Assembly: GCA_002794735.1 (NCBI GenBank) | Contig: NBAZ01000008.1 | Coordinates: forward strand, 496,001-560,000 | Reading direction: 5' to 3' | Length of the DNA stretch: 64,000 bases | DNA from: Pyrrhoderma lamaoense | Taxonomy: Eukaryota; Basidiomycota; Agaricomycetes; Hymenochaetales; Hymenochaetaceae | Shown here: positions 12,075 to 24,461 of the stretch, piece after piece | Numbering within the stretch: the stretch's first letter is position 1 | Layout of the letters: each line of letters starts with the position of its first letter | Position numbers and translations under genes: made by a program | Notes under the pieces: model-generated | Told to the model about the DNA's origin: nothing | The model's database searches: none | What the model saw: only the letters and a program-made list of their open reading frames with translations

Positions 12075-13355
12075 TTAACGGGAAACAGAAATCTCCACTT
12101 CTACTGGTTGTTTTTCATCCTGTTCGTCATCAGAGGCCGATCTAACGACATGCACCTCCACAGTCGTGTGTATATCATTATGAGCTCGCGAAAGTGCTGT
12201 CCCGCCTGCAGAATCATCTTCATCATCAATAAAATCCCCTCCGAGCTCATCACGACCTAACACCGCATCATACGAGAGTATGTACCGTGGTATCGCAATT
12301 GCGGCCTCCTCCTCGGAACCTTCCATTATCGTCTTCGTCATTGGGTCTTCATTCTTTCTCCTTGACCAAGGCCCCTCAACCTCATCATCTGAAGACTCCT
12401 CTATTTCCGGCGTAGGCTCAGTTCGCTTCCTCCTCAATGACCAAGATAAATTCCGTTTTGTAGTCGAACCTTTCATGTTCCCATTCTGGTTGTTTTCATT
12501 CAGCCTGGAACTTGAGATACGTTTCCATAAACCTTTTGTAGCTCCACTAACAGCTTTTCCTATTGCGATAATCGGATCCTCCATATCATCCAATTCTGTT
12601 CGTTCAGGTTTCGGAGGCTTAGGTTTCCTGGAGACCTGTATCTCAAATCCAGCATTATCGACTGGTACCATATGTTCTCCTCCAGGGATAGTATTCGCTG
12701 CATCAACATCATATTCATAGTAACCCTCAGTCTGTTGTAAAGCCATCATTCGCTTCTGGCGCAACATCATCCCACGAGCTGCTAGCCCGATCGGACGATT
12801 ACTATTTCGTTTTCGTGGCTCAATTTTTGGTAGGGGCGCAAATGATACATTGAGAGAGGAAGGAGCCGAGCAGAGTGTAGTTGCGCGAGTGCGGGTTGAT
12901 GTGGCTGAACCCGAAGCAAGGGTGGAATCGGAAATGAGAGAGCTATCTTCACTAGATGCCGTACTCGATCGTTCACTTCGTGACACTTTGAGCGATTGAG
13001 AACTGGTCGCGTGTTGTAGCTGAGGTACTGACGGAACATGTCCTTCAGATGTAGGTGAAGAAGAAATAGCCGGTGTAACCTCGAAAAAAGGTAGTGGAGG
13101 CTCCGTGCTTCTCCTTAGTATACTCTGAGGTCGTTGACGACGTTTTGAGCCAGATGGTTGATGTGCTTGTGAGAAACTGGAAGGAGCATTGCTGACAACG
13201 GTTTCTTCCCGCTTTCCATCACAAATTTCGCTCCCGACAACATTTGAGGATGATGAAGAACTTGTCAAGGAAGGAGGTTCACTTGACGGTAAGAGCGATG
13301 TGTTATCACTGAGTGCATCCGGCACTTTGGGCATATCAGAATCCTGCGATGTCAT
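12075..13355 (-). CDS. Conserved hypothetical protein, intron-less
   Basis: One uninterrupted frame of 426 codons starts at the ATG at 13355. Most of the protein is disordered: Ser-rich at residues 1-160 (with RRQRPQSILRRSTEP) and acidic toward the end. The central block GLAARGMMLRQKRMMALQQ with YYEYDVDAANTIPGGEHMVP and a helix PIIAIGKAVSGATKGLWKRI look like the conserved core. The tail is very acidic (FIDDEDDSAGG) and then VEVHVVRSASDDEQDEKQPV. There is no signal peptide, no TM segment and no domain I can name. Cdc-type SP/TP sites are frequent, so phosphorylation is plausible. Third-codon and composition pattern support coding; the long plus-strand open frame at 12280-12720 is its shadow. 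Confidence 0.75.
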   Translation of the reverse strand: MTSQDSDMPKVPDALSDNTSLLPSSEPPSLTSSSSSSNVVGSEICDGKREETVVSNAPSSFSQAHQPSGSKRRQRPQSILRRSTEPPLPFFEVTPAISSSPTSEGHVPSVPQLQHATSSQSLKVSRSERSSTASSEDSSLISDSTLASGSATSTRTRATTLCSAPSSLNVSFAPLPKIEPRKRNSNRPIGLAARGMMLRQKRMMALQQTEGYYEYDVDAANTIPGGEHMVPVDNAGFEIQVSRKPKPPKPERTELDDMEDPIIAIGKAVSGATKGLWKRISSSRLNENNQNGNMKGSTTKRNLSWSLRRKRTEPTPEIEESSDDEVEGPWSRRKNEDPMTKTIMEGSEEEAAIAIPRYILSYDAVLGRDELGGDFIDDEDDSAGGTALSRAHNDIHTTVEVHVVRSASDDEQDEKQPVEVEISVSR

Positions 13356-13994
13356 CTCAAGTAGAATTTAGGCCGATCTGAAAGTAATGATGTGATTATT
13401 CTTAGCTAAGTATAGCCTTGGAAAAAGGATGCAGTGCGTATTCACGGAAAATGAGTGAAGCTGTCCGGCAGACGAAAGACAAAGAGAGAGAGAGAGAGAG
13501 AAAGCAGAGACTCAGAAGGGAGGGTGAAAGATAGTGGTGAGATGCCGGAGGGCGATTCTGATATACACCCTCGCCAATCTGGCGAACCTGGATGGAATCG
13601 GCAGGGTAAACAGACAGGTTGAGAGAAAGAAAGAAATAAGAGCAGAGATAGAAGCAGATGGATATTGGGTACTCACAGAACGGCAATGAGGAGGTGAGTG
13701 AGCCAATGACTACCGACTACTGAACCTGGCGTGCTGGACGCAAAAAGACAGTGAAGTGAAGCGACGAGTTCATGAATTCGAGAAAATGAAAGGGGCGGCC
13801 CGCTTATGGACTTTTTAGAGTTCAATTAACATTCCCTTAACAGCCGATCGCGGCACCTTTCCATATATAGTACTCTACTCACATGATCGTGTATGACTAA
13901 TCATATCAATTCTTTCTATACAAGGGATTGCTAGAATAATTCAGAATTTGTTTAAACATAAACTAACGAGCATCCTTGTATCCGTAATCTGATC
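13356..13994. promoter_or_regulatory. Divergent spacer between a conserved unknown and NAA20
   Basis: The 639 bases separate two divergently transcribed genes and so should hold both promoters. An AG-repeat lies at 13483-13501. The short minus-strand frames here are purine-tract artefacts. Confidence 0.5.
13483..13501. repeat. AG dinucleotide repeat
   Basis: About nine AG units lie in the spacer upstream of the 12075-13355 gene. Confidence 0.85.
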
Positions 13995-14725
13995 ATGAGC
14001 GCACTCCGAGCTTTCAGGGCTTCTGATCTCTTCAAATTTAATAACATGTCAGCCATACTCAATATATAACCCTTTTTGAACTCCTTTTTTTATATTGATA
14101 CTTGTTCAGCAACTTGGACGTCTGGACAGAAACTTTTGGTATAGGCTTCTACCTTTCATACCTCTCCAGATGGCCCGACCTTTGTTGTGTCAATGAGGCT
14201 CCAAATGGTCGTCTTATGGGTTATGGTAAGCAAGCATCGAATGAGTCATTAACGTAGACTTTAGCCTACTAACCTCGCATCTCCTTAAGTGATCGGAAAA
14301 GCTGAAGGCCAAGGTCCTGAGTGGCACGGGCATGTTACAGCACTAACCGTGGCACCAGAATATAGACACCTCTCACTTGGCCGCAAGCTTATGAACTTAC
14401 TAGAACTTGTCTCAGACGAAGCTTATCGAGGTTTCTTTGTTGATTTATACGTCAGGTGTAATAACTACGTTGCGATTGGGATGTATGAAGCACTAGGATA
14501 TAGTGTATACAGACGGGTGAGGGAATATTATGGCTCTGTAGGACCCGGACAAAGAGATGCAGAGGATGCATTTGGTACGTGCACAACCCGCATGCAAATA
14601 AACAGCATACTGACTGGTATACTTCTTTGAAAGATATGAGGAAACCCCTTTCCCGGGACTCTGCACGACGGTCGGTCAGATCCAACGGGAGAGACTTCGT
14701 TGTAAGCGCTCATGATGTCTCATGA
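13995..14725 (+). CDS. NAA20: N-terminal acetyltransferase B catalytic subunit (NAA20/NAT3)
   Basis: Exons are 13995-14047, 14110-14225, 14290-14574 and 14634-14725, 181 residues, as expected for NatB catalytic subunits. The start reads MSALRAFRASDLFKFNN, then INLDVWTETF and YLSRWPDLC, the classic NAA20 opening. The GNAT core includes WHGHVTALTVAPEYRHL and SLGRKLMNLLE, then FVDLYVRCNNYVAIGMYEAL and GYSVYRRVREYY. NatB acetylates nascent proteins starting Met-Asp, Met-Glu, Met-Asn or Met-Gln on the ribosome, together with NAA25 (not in this window). The acetyl-CoA motif (Arg/Gln-x-x-Gly-x-Gly/Ala) reads RHLSLG, with Ser where Gly is usual. The donor of intron 1 (GTCAGC) is weak. The gene ends 170 bases before the convergent IML1. 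Confidence 0.95.
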
Positions 14726-14895
14726 TTAAACTTATTTGTTTTGTTGCTGTATTCTGTACGATATTCTGTATAATATACTCCGCATACCAGGCAAGTAAAA
14801 AGGTCATGAGTAAGATAAAAATACATATACTTTTACAGACGTCGGCGCATACAGTGATACATTGTCTTAACGAAACAAGTCTACTAATGGAAAGA

Positions 14896-17800
14896 CTAAA
14901 TGGTCAACGGGGGAGGCTCCTCTTCCTCTACAGATGGCAAAGATTTCAATATTTCGTCATAAAATGCATTTAGTTTCGCCTTATCCTGACAGAAATCATT
15001 CATCTGCAATCGTAACTCTTCAGCTGCCGCGGCGGGACGTATCCCTCTATTCTTCAAACCTGAACCTCCATGCCCGGGGCCCATGAGCCTATTTGTCAAA
15101 AACAGAAAGCCTTCTTCTCCTCCACGTACTTGTACGAAAGCCACCCCCGTGCGATGAACAAATTGTGAGTGTGAGAATGACTGTTTACGGTATGAATAGA
15201 AAACGTCTACTTGTTCCGGATACAAGTCGGTCGCTTCGATGTCGAGAATGAACATGAATTTCTTTAGTAGAGCATACTCAAAAAAGTACTGAAGAGGCGT
15301 TTGAGTGGGTTCTGCAAAGCCGATGCTACGCAGACGTTGGTCTAGGTCTGGTATCTTTGGTGGAGGGACGGCCAACCGGATGGGATAACAACTTTGGAAG
15401 GGGTTGCGTTCTCGGATGTCAGAGATCTGAGTAACATAAGCTTCGACAAGTTTAAGTCCATAACGCTCAATCTTTGACCCCAAATTCGTATCTGTTCCTC
15501 AATACACCTAGCCGTGGTCCCTAACCAATGTAGTTCAAAATGAAATACATTCGCTGGGTTGTGGATAAGATCATGATGCAAAATAACACTCTCTGCTTGA
15601 TCACTTTTCTGTGCGATAATGTTAGCGTGCTGTTTATCAGAGAGAAAAAGTCGTAGAGACTGACATTATTGGGATCAACGTCTATAACTAAGGTCTGACT
15701 CACGACGAGCCGTTTTCGATTTTTCCTGCTTGATAGGCCTCCTCTAGGTCCGTTTCCTGGGTAGTAACTCATCGGCTTACCCGCCTCCTTCTCATCGCCA
15801 GAAACGTGTCTTGAAACGGAGCGGAAACTCCAACCACGGCCTGATTTTGGCGTACGTGGTACCGTATACTCGTCTCTTAAGTGATAGAAGTAATGGCTAC
15901 AACCATACCACTATCAATGATGATTTTGTTTTGAAAAGCCAGGATACTTACCCATCAAGGAACTTATGCCTCCCTCGGCAATGCTCGATCAAACCTTGTT
16001 CAAGGAGTTTATTTCCCCATTCTTGGGCTTGCTCTCTTGTCGAGACGTCCCGGAACTCTCTCCAGAGCCAGCTAGCGAAGTCATAACCAGTGAAAGAATC
16101 TTCGTATGTGGCATTATGCCATTTGTGGAGTTTTATTAGCATCCCTCGATCTTCGCGCATGAGTTTTGCCAGTGCTGGAAGGTTCTGACTCATCTCCGCG
16201 ATTTCACGTTCACTTTTCATATTTTTCCCTTGAGGACCAGACGCCATGACTGCATCTAACTGAGATACCAATTGTTCATCCACCACACTAGCAGTTGGAC
16301 TTAACGTTGTCGGTAGAAAACGAACAGGAGGATAGTTTACACCACGCTCTCTCTCCGACGGGTGTACCCACCTCAGCTTTGTCCAAATTTCCGCGAGTTT
16401 GTCGGATCCCATGAGCCGTATCTCTTCGTCATTCAGTTTTGAGACGGGCTGTGTTGGAGGGGCTTCTATGGTTGGGATTACGATAAACCGAGTACGCCAA
16501 TACCGGTATGAATCATTAAACTGATGATAATTGTATCCTGCGATAAGCATATCCAAACCGTTCCAACCATAACTTTCTAGCCCATTCATACCAAAGGATG
16601 TTGATAGTTCCGTATACCCAACACCATCTTTAGGCCATACAAGGCATTTGTAATTAATTGGCCTAGAGGTCGGCATACGGCGCACATATCTTCTAACTTG
16701 AATAGCCTCGCCATTATATGAAATTCGATGAATCTCATTGCTCATGCTCAAAAATACTGGCTCGATATTCGAATGAAAAATGTCAGATGCACCCGTAGGT
16801 TTGGGTGTTCGGTCATCGTCGACTGAGAAGTATTTAACCTCAGGGTCATTCTTTCTAGCCTCTCTTTCCGTTAGCTTAGGTTGTACAATAAACTGAAACC
16901 CCTGAACAAGCCGTTGAGATGCCATTCCTCGCATGACCTCTAGTGCCCATGCTTTCCGAACCTCTTCAATAGAGTCTTTCTCTACAATCGGATTCTTGAT
17001 AAAAAAGGACTTCATGTCCGCAAAGTCAATGACGAATTCGTAAGAGAAAACATCGTAAGATGTTTCCAGTTCTGACTTCGTGGGGAAATATTCAGTCGTG
17101 AGAGGAAGACATCCGGGTGTCACCATTGATTTCCACTTTATCTGATGTTTATACAAAGGCTGGGGGAACATGTGTTGCCATCGTGAAGCTAGGGAAGTCT
17201 GAGCATACGGCATAGCTGCGGCCTGACGTAATGGATTCGTGATAACAGGAGAGGACGTAGCTAAAGATACGTTTAATGAGCTAATTGTCGCCCGCCTGTT
17301 TTTGAGAATAGGATCGTCTCTTGACCTCGGTGATACACCCAGAGGTGATGCTCGACCCAGAGGCGAATGACGGACAAATGTGTTACTGCGGGAAGAGGAG
17401 GATATGGTGTCTTCGTCAGAGCCTTGACCTAGAAGTGAACGCCGCGCTGGTGTATTCCGAATAGACATCGGCCGAGGAGTACGAGCTTGGGTCATTGTAA
17501 CTGCTGCAGATCCAGAAGGACGTGCTGCGTTCAACGACCCTGATGCCAGCGCTGATGTTGGCGTAGGAGTTGAAGCTCCCGCTTCAGTGTCAGATTCACT
17601 AGCAGATGAAGTAGGAGCATTATTGGTTGCACGGAATGGGTTGAAAAGCCAGGACGACGCTAACTTCGATCCAAGGGAGAGCTTACTCGCCGCTCCTTTA
17701 TTTTCTTCAAGTCGAGAAGTTTCTTCTGACTTACTAGTAATTACTGACGATGAAGGAGAAGTACTTAGTACTGTGATAGTTGATGTTTCATTCTTCCCCT

Positions 17801-19918
17801 CCTCGAGAGGAAGGTCTTTATACACTCTCTTTGGGCTTTCCTCGATTGGTGTAATTCTGGGATAGATCACACTAGGACGAGCCATCGTGTATGATGCTCT
17901 CTTATCTAGAGCAACATTTCTATACGGCTGGTCTAGAGTGATTGTATTTCCTGAGGAAGGAGCAGAATCTCTTCCAAGATGAATAGGAGGGGCCTTTCGT
18001 AAAGAAAATCTGTCATGGTCAAATTTCTCAGCTTCGAGTTTTTGGGCCTTCATGTATTCTTCTTGGGAATACTCTGCTTGGTCCTTGGGAGAATCTGAGT
18101 TTTCGGACAAATAAGGGACGTTAATGCTTGCTAGAACATCGTGCTCAAGAAGTCCGAGCATTTCAATCTGATGCATCCGCGCTCGAGCCACAAATCTGAA
18201 GGGAAGTTCAATGAGAAGTATTTCATTTCGGAGTATCAAAAAGTGCGGTTTACCTGTCTTGTCGAAACGGCTGATCCAACTGTAGGTCCCAAAAAGACAT
18301 TGCAACCCAAAACGGTTCCCACCAAAACGTTGATTTCTCCTTTCCAGGAATATCAACTCCATCGTCGTCTCCGCCCCACAGCGGATCATTGCTTCGCCAT
18401 CCACTTCGCGTCGAGTCTGGTCGGACCCCAGGCTCATAGCCTTTGAAGGAGAATATCGGACTTTGGTGTAAGGGATGTTTTGCGAGAGCAACTATGTCCA
18501 ATCCGAATCCTTGGTCCAACAGCCTCGTTGTAGTCATACGAAGAAGACTTTTTGAAACACGATAGTAGCCCGTCCCTGGTGTCACGAGAATAATCCCCGC
18601 ACCGGTCAGAGACAGGGAACGATCAACATAGTGAGTTTCCATTGGATTTAGAGCAAGATTCAAAGCCTCAAGAATGGGACCCTCGTGAGCAAAGGATATT
18701 CGACCAACTAGCTGAGGTTTTACTTCTTCATCAGTGCTTTTTTGGGAAGCATGATAGTGGTGGGTGAGTAAAATATCTCGATGGAAAGCAACGAATGATT
18801 CTTTTAAGCTGACAAGAGTAGGTCTCCAATCTTGAAGGATCTCAAGGTCAGTAATTACTTTGTAGAAGTCTTTATACCAGCGACCGTCATCATCGCAGCG
18901 CAGGGGACCTGCCGCATAACTCTTTTCTGAGTCTAAGTAGTATACCCTAGAAATCAGAACAATTGTCACGATATGGTTTGTGTCTGCTTCGTGCCAACGT
19001 CTGAATAAAGCAGGAAGGAACGAGTGAACAACTTTTTCAGAGTAGCGCTCCCCATCCATAGCAAATTCCCATAATTCTCTACAAACTTGTATGAATATTG
19101 TAATTTTAGCAGAGAGGGATCTGTAGATAAATCTTGTTAGGGAGGTGACCAGTCCAGCTGATACCTAGACATGTAATTCTCAGTTTAGCATATTATGACG
19201 ATAAGAGAGTTTCACTCACATTCTTCCCTTCTATGTACATATTCCGTATCTTCCCCGTCGGGGATCCAACAAAGACAATCTGTTGACCAACATGAATACA
19301 CTGCCCTTGTAATTGTTTGCCTAGTCTCCACATATCCGAACGACCTAAGTATTGGTCCTGGAACTCTATTTCAATGTAATCTGCTCTCAATTTCAAGCTG
19401 TCAACCTAATTATTATATTTAAGTTCCGGTTCTGTTATAAGGAACTAGGTTTTCAACCTTTGTCAATCTGACTTGAGAGTTATTCCTCATCCCAAAAGCT
19501 TCAGCCTTCGGCCTGGAAATAGAAATCTAAACCAGAGATTTTCTCAGTACTCAGCACATGAACAAAGATGGCACTATCTGACTTGGAGGGCATTCTGTAT
19601 GGGTGTCTCATCTCCTGGGCGCTTGACTACGAACAAGAAACCGTCTCTTTCCATTAGTCCAGGGTCTGCATCCTCATCCCCTCCTACCTCCGTAACCCGA
19701 ATCATATCCCCTTCAGAGACTCCAGGCCAGTAGTCTGTATTAAATACAACATCTTCTAGCTTTTCAGGGTCGTGTACCCATAATTTAAGGATTGTTGAAT
19801 CCCCAACTGTGAGAGGACTGGCTACCTGTACTGGTGAACGTAGTGAAGACTGTACAGTGCTTGATCTCTTCCGCTTGTACGGAGACTCATTCTGCGACCT
19901 AGAGCGCGAACTTGACAT
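14896..19918 (-). CDS. IML1: IML1/DEPDC5 homologue, GATOR1/SEACIT subunit
   Basis: Exons are 19918-19583, 19526-19446, 19405-19220, 19164-18254, 18195-15952, 15896-15665 and 15608-14896, about 1567 residues, a normal length. The order is: N-terminal domain ([35 protein letters not shown]), the IML1 core ([53 protein letters not shown]), a Ser-rich linker, a middle domain ([20 protein letters not shown]), the DEP domain ([20 protein letters not shown] then [11 protein letters not shown]) and the C-terminal domain ([20 protein letters not shown]). With Npr2 and Npr3 it forms the complex that acts on Rag GTPase at the vacuole and restrains TORC1 on amino-acid starvation. The frame breaks once, at the run CCCC 15478-15481 (coding strand GGGG); one more base restores ..[12 protein letters not shown].. 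and fits the family. Confidence 0.95.
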
Positions 19919-20147
19919 GAGTCTTGTCTCATCGAGACGTCAGAACAAAAGTCTGTCAATTTAGGTGTATGCAGTTGAGATTACTTCGTAACGCTCAGTT
20001 TACAGTAACATTTGCAACAACATGTCATATTACATAAACCATTTCTATTTGAAGATTATGATATATAACTAATTTGATGTGCAAAACCATTAAAAACCAA
20101 CGTATAATACAGGATTTCTACTTGTTTGTCCAAGTTGATTACAGATC

Positions 20148-21901
20148 TCAAAGCATTCCGCCAACGAGACCAACAAGAGCTTTAGTACTTAGTCTAACTT
20201 TTCGCTCTTCACCTCTCCATGGGAGAGCATGCTCCCATAGTCTATTCACTTCATCACCTAATTGCTTTCTAAGTCTAGTAGCTTCTTCGTCTTCTGAGCA
20301 AGGAGTAACCATAACAAAGGCAAGCTCCGTATCCAGATTGGCAGAGCGCGAGTTTAAGTTCGTCGAACCAAAAAGTGTAAGTACAGGATCATGGCGTACA
20401 CCTTCAGTGCCAAATAGAGGCGTGACCCAAAGGCCCTTAGCATGATAGGTCCATCCATCGCGTCTCCATTCCTGAAATTGTACGCCATGCCCACCCTTCC
20501 AATCCCTCCCTGAACGCCGTATTCCGCTCCAAAATTGCTGCTCCAAGAGTGTATATCCTTCTGGGATGCGCCCAGAGATTCCAGAAGAGCCCAAGAAACC
20601 GTTTGCCTAGAAACAGCGTTAACAGATAGTATACCTGGTTATTAGGTCCAAGGGCAAAGGCTTACTGAGGGACTTGCACATAGTACACGACAATCAGCTG
20701 TAGAATGTTGAATCAATTTTTGGTAATTTTTTGAGAGACTGAAGTAGCCGCTAGTAAAGTCGATCCTTGAATTCTCATTACTTAAATTTGAGTATCTATC
20801 AAGTTGTCTAAACAGTATGTTAAGACATTTCTCCTCTTCTCGGACGTTGAATTGCCCTGCTTGAATTAGTGGGAAAATAAGGACAGAATTATTACTATCT
20901 ATAGATACCCCAGAGCTAGAGCTAGAAGCTTGCAGCTGCTTTTCCTGGAATTTTCTGATTGTTGCTCTTGCCTCCAGTTCAATGTGCTCTGGGTGGAGTA
21001 TTTTTGAGGACCATTGAAGAGAGTAGGGTTGGCCAGTCACAAGCTTGAAACAAAAGGGTTCCATAGTACGTAAAAAAGAATAGCAATACTCTGAAAGAGA
21101 AGGTGACTTGAAATGCAAATATCGATCCTGGCGATTAGTAAAATACGAGTCATTTAAATTCGCACTAGATATAAGTGTGTTAAGTGTGTAGGTGTGAATT
21201 TATCCCTTTGCACTAGGAAACTCTACTTACCCCGATATCAACACTTCCTCATCTACACCATATATTTTTGCATGCCATGTCCCCCAACCTTCATCAAAGC
21301 GTCTCGGAACAAGTTTTGCCATAAACCCCTTCAATTTGGGACTCTTGAAGAAGTACGCATGCACTCTGTCTGGATATGATTCAACCAATGGCGCCAGCAA
21401 TGAGGCGGTCGAAGTAGGGCCTGGGCGGGTGGAACGGTTGTAGTCGAGAAGTAGATGTACATGAAGAGAGGGGTTAAGCTTCAATGAGGCTTCTAAAGCC
21501 GATATCTGTTTTATTTGTTAGTTTAAGACACGAAGATGAGTGAGAAAACATACCAAATAGTCCTCAGAAGATCCAATATAGAGAGAAGAAAGAAATATCC
21601 TTTTACGAGCCCGATTAATCATGCTCTGCGGGTCAAAATATGTGACATAGTTCGGACATCTCAGAGAGCTAATACGTACCAACAGCTCATTAAGAAACTC
21701 ATTCGGTTGAGATAATATCTTGACATCGCGAGGTCGAAGGGAAAAATACGGTTGTGATTGACTGAGTTCGTCGGCAAAGTCACGCACCGAGGGATGCAAG
21801 TTTTGTATGGCAGGCAGTTTTCCCAAAGCTTTGCTCGATAATAGACGTTGCGATGGTTGCTGGGGCAGTAGCTTCTTCAACGCGGTCCAGCCAGAGCGCA
21901 T
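20148..21901 (-). CDS. PGS1: Phosphatidylglycerophosphate synthase, mitochondrial
   Basis: Exons are 21901-21554, 21505-21231, 21164-20666 and 20606-20148, 526 residues. It transfers phosphatidyl from CDP-diacylglycerol to glycerol-3-phosphate, the first committed step to cardiolipin, in the mitochondrial inner membrane. It is a phospholipase-D-fold enzyme: HKD motif 1 is WHAKIYGVDEEVLISGANL, followed by SYFTNRQDRYL; HKD motif 2 is TYHAKGLWVTP with TLFGSTNLNSRSANLDTE. The start at 21901 (MRSGWTALKKLLPQQPSQR) has the basic, acid-free look of a mitochondrial presequence; a longer frame upstream lacks an ATG. The spacer to the divergent ASI-like gene is only 180 bases. Confidence 0.95.
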
Positions 21902-22081
21902 TGCTCGTGTAAGATGTGAGCTGGGCACGAGTGTCGAAATTTCAGATGCGGCGCCTTGCACGCGACACGACCTCGCTTATAATCGTCCCTCACGTCATTA
22001 TATTGAGTGTCTCAACAACAACCACGAGTCAAGAAGGCGACAACGTCTCGGGAGCCCGCCGAGGACATCCCTTTCACGACT
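21902..22081. promoter_or_regulatory. Short divergent promoter region, PGS1 / ASI-like gene
   Basis: Two divergent starts lie 180 bases apart, so the genes probably share one promoter region. No TATA box is evident. Confidence 0.5.
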
Positions 22082-24461
22082 ATGGATGTCACCATGGATT
22101 ACTTGCAGTCAAACTTGACTATCAAGTTGGGGTCACTGTTGTCTTTGCCGTCAAAATTCCTTACCCGTCTTCGGAGAATTGACGAGATACTTGATCACGA
22201 TCTCATTGTACAAGCAGAGGTATCCCAGCCTCCACCGGCGCCAGAGCGCTTGCGCTTTGAATTTGCGACAATGCCGGGTCTGTTTGGTTTTCCAACGTCG
22301 GGATATGCACTTGGTCTACTCATAATGGTGTGTTGCGGGTCTATGAAATCCTTGGTTTACGGTTTATATAACGTGTTCTTTAGACCTTGCTTATGAATCG
22401 AATACAACATTTAGTTGTCCCTCCGAGACGATCTATGGTTTACAGGCTCAATCGCAGTCGAAGTTCGATATTTCATGCTATATTCTATTCAATCTTCCCT
22501 ATCAACCTGTCCTCCACTATCTACCGTATAGCGCTGTTCCTCCCGTCTTTGTACCTTCTTTCAAAGTCCTCTGTTCTTCTCTTTACAATCATACTTCAAG
22601 TATCCGATCTCCTCCCGTCTACTAGTATCAGCTGGTTGCAAAATCTTGGAGAATGGACCGCACAAAAGGAGATGTCTGATGTGTGTTGGTTCATTTACAA
22701 AACGGTCTGCTTAGCTTTGATTATCGAGGCTTTAACTCGTGGTTTAGAGGGACTGAACAATGCTAATGCTACCCCTTCAATATTGTGAGAAGTAGAGCTT
22801 ACAAAAACTCACTACTTTATGTTAACTCTGTTTTAGTTTGGATATGCCCTTTTGCTGCATACTTACTCAGATCCTATGACACACATAAGTGGATTTTCCC
22901 CTTCGAGACCTGACGTGAATGTATTACTTACTATGTTCTTTCCTCTGCTTCATGTACGAGTCATAACAAGTCTAAAACAGTATATGTACTGACGTACTAT
23001 ATGACAGTTATCTATGATTCACATACTAGCTATCAACAAAAGGTGGTCTCAATGGAGGCTAATCCCGTCATCGGTTTGTGCTTTTGCAAGCATCATTCAT
23101 TTCATGATCGTCTTTTACAAAGATCCTCTCTCATATCCACGACTCAACTTTGTTCCACGTTTACTTGAATCAATCCTCTTAGTGATCACGATGTTAACAC
23201 TACTTCTCAATGCTCTCACACAAGTGCTTCTTGAAGGTAATATCAGTCGTCCCATGTTCGGACATGCACGGAGTTTGGCTCCAAAATGGGACGAAGACTT
23301 CGCTATTGTTCTTTTGCGCCTTGGAACAGCGAGTCTTGAAGCGACTAATGTTGCCGGGCTCGGAAATGAAGTTGGGACAATTGTCCTTGGTGATTCGGCT
23401 CTGGAATTAGATCAGCAAAGAAGGGGGGATAATAAACAGAACACAAACGAGGGTTATGTTGAATTATCTAGTATTGGGGTTACATCATTGACTCAAGCAC
23501 GAGCAAAGAGAGGTGCCAAAAAGGTCAATGGTGGGTTTGCACACGAAATAAAGCGAGTTAGGGTTTCCAGTAACAAAGACTCTGCCTGGCTTAAACAAGA
23601 TTTGATACGCGAACTAAAGCTCTACGGGCAGAGCCTGTTCGACTTTTTTCGTGGTCTAGGACGTCTTGCATTATGGGTTATATGGTACAAGTGGAAGGGT
23701 ATCATTAAAAAGCCTCAACAACTTGATGGAGCCTTTGGCCAGTCTTCTCAAATCATATTGGCCGATTCTGTTGCAAATGAAGAGAATGAAGGCTTTATCT
23801 ACAGTCGTTTCATCAGAGGGGAACCAGTTAGCGATGATGAGGGCGAATATACTCCTACCCAGGAGATGGATATGTCGGACTCCACTGAACAAGATTCTGA
23901 GGAATCTGAAGATGACAATGATGATGGGGATCAGGAGGATCAGGAGGAGCAAAGTTCTGAAGCTGCAGGTTTGTTCAAGGATCTACTTGCAGACACTGCG
24001 TCAACCTCCGTCTCTCCTGGCCCTGTGTTATACGCACACATGTCTACGTCTAATGCGTCAATAATGACACGCATGCGATACAACAGGCTTGTTACGCACC
24101 CAGAAAGCTACCAAACGACAACCATACCACAAGAAGAAGACTCTTGGGACAACTTTGTCCAGGAAAAACGTGTAGGTGTGGGAAGCACCAACGCGGAGGG
24201 AGGATCATTGACGGAGACGAGGATGACTTGTGTCATTTGTACAGCTGAGCCGAGGGAAATCATCTGCTGGCCGTGCAGGTGCCTGGCCCTCTGTAACGAT
24301 TGTCGAGAGAACTTGGCTTCCCGCCTGTCTCCATCTAAGCACACTTGTCCTTGCTGTCGGCAAAGGTGAGAAACCAAAACTATCTGTTGTAATATCTCCT
24401 ACCTGACATTGATTTTATTGCTTTTAGTGTTGAAGGATTCTCAAGAATTTATATACCTTAG
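22082..24461 (+). CDS. Multi-pass membrane RING protein, ASI1/ASI3-like
   Basis: Exons are 22082-22327, 22384-22784, 22837-22953, 23008-24365 and 24428-24461, about 718 residues. The N-terminal half has several TM segments (GLFGFPTSGYALGLLIM; ALFLPSLYLLSKSSVLLFTI; VCAFASIIHFMIVFY; LLESILLVITMLTLLLNAL). After an acidic linker (EESEDDNDDGDQEDQEEQ) a C-terminal RING reads CVICTAEPREIICWPCRCLA, then CNDCRENLA and HTCPCCRQ, ending EGFSRIYIP. Asi1 and Asi3 are yeast inner-nuclear-membrane ubiquitin ligases that degrade mislocalised membrane proteins and keep latent Stp1/Stp2 out of the nucleus; a similar role is inferred here. The start is the first ATG after the open frame begins (MDVTMDYLQ). Exons 2 and 3 join only if one base is added, so a base is probably missing near the 22784/22837 junction. 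Confidence 0.8.

Noticed and set aside
12280..12720. 146-codon plus-strand open frame
   Set aside because: It lies antisense to the 426-codon gene and mirrors its Ser/acidic codons; no start context or homology.
14896..21901. A nutrient-signalling gene cluster around IML1
   Set aside because: The neighbours NAA20 and PGS1 are unrelated housekeeping genes; no Npr2, Npr3 or Seh1 homologue is nearby.
22784..22837. Alternative splice sites to repair the ASI-like frame
   Set aside because: I tested nearby GT and AG pairs; none keeps both flanking conserved segments in frame.
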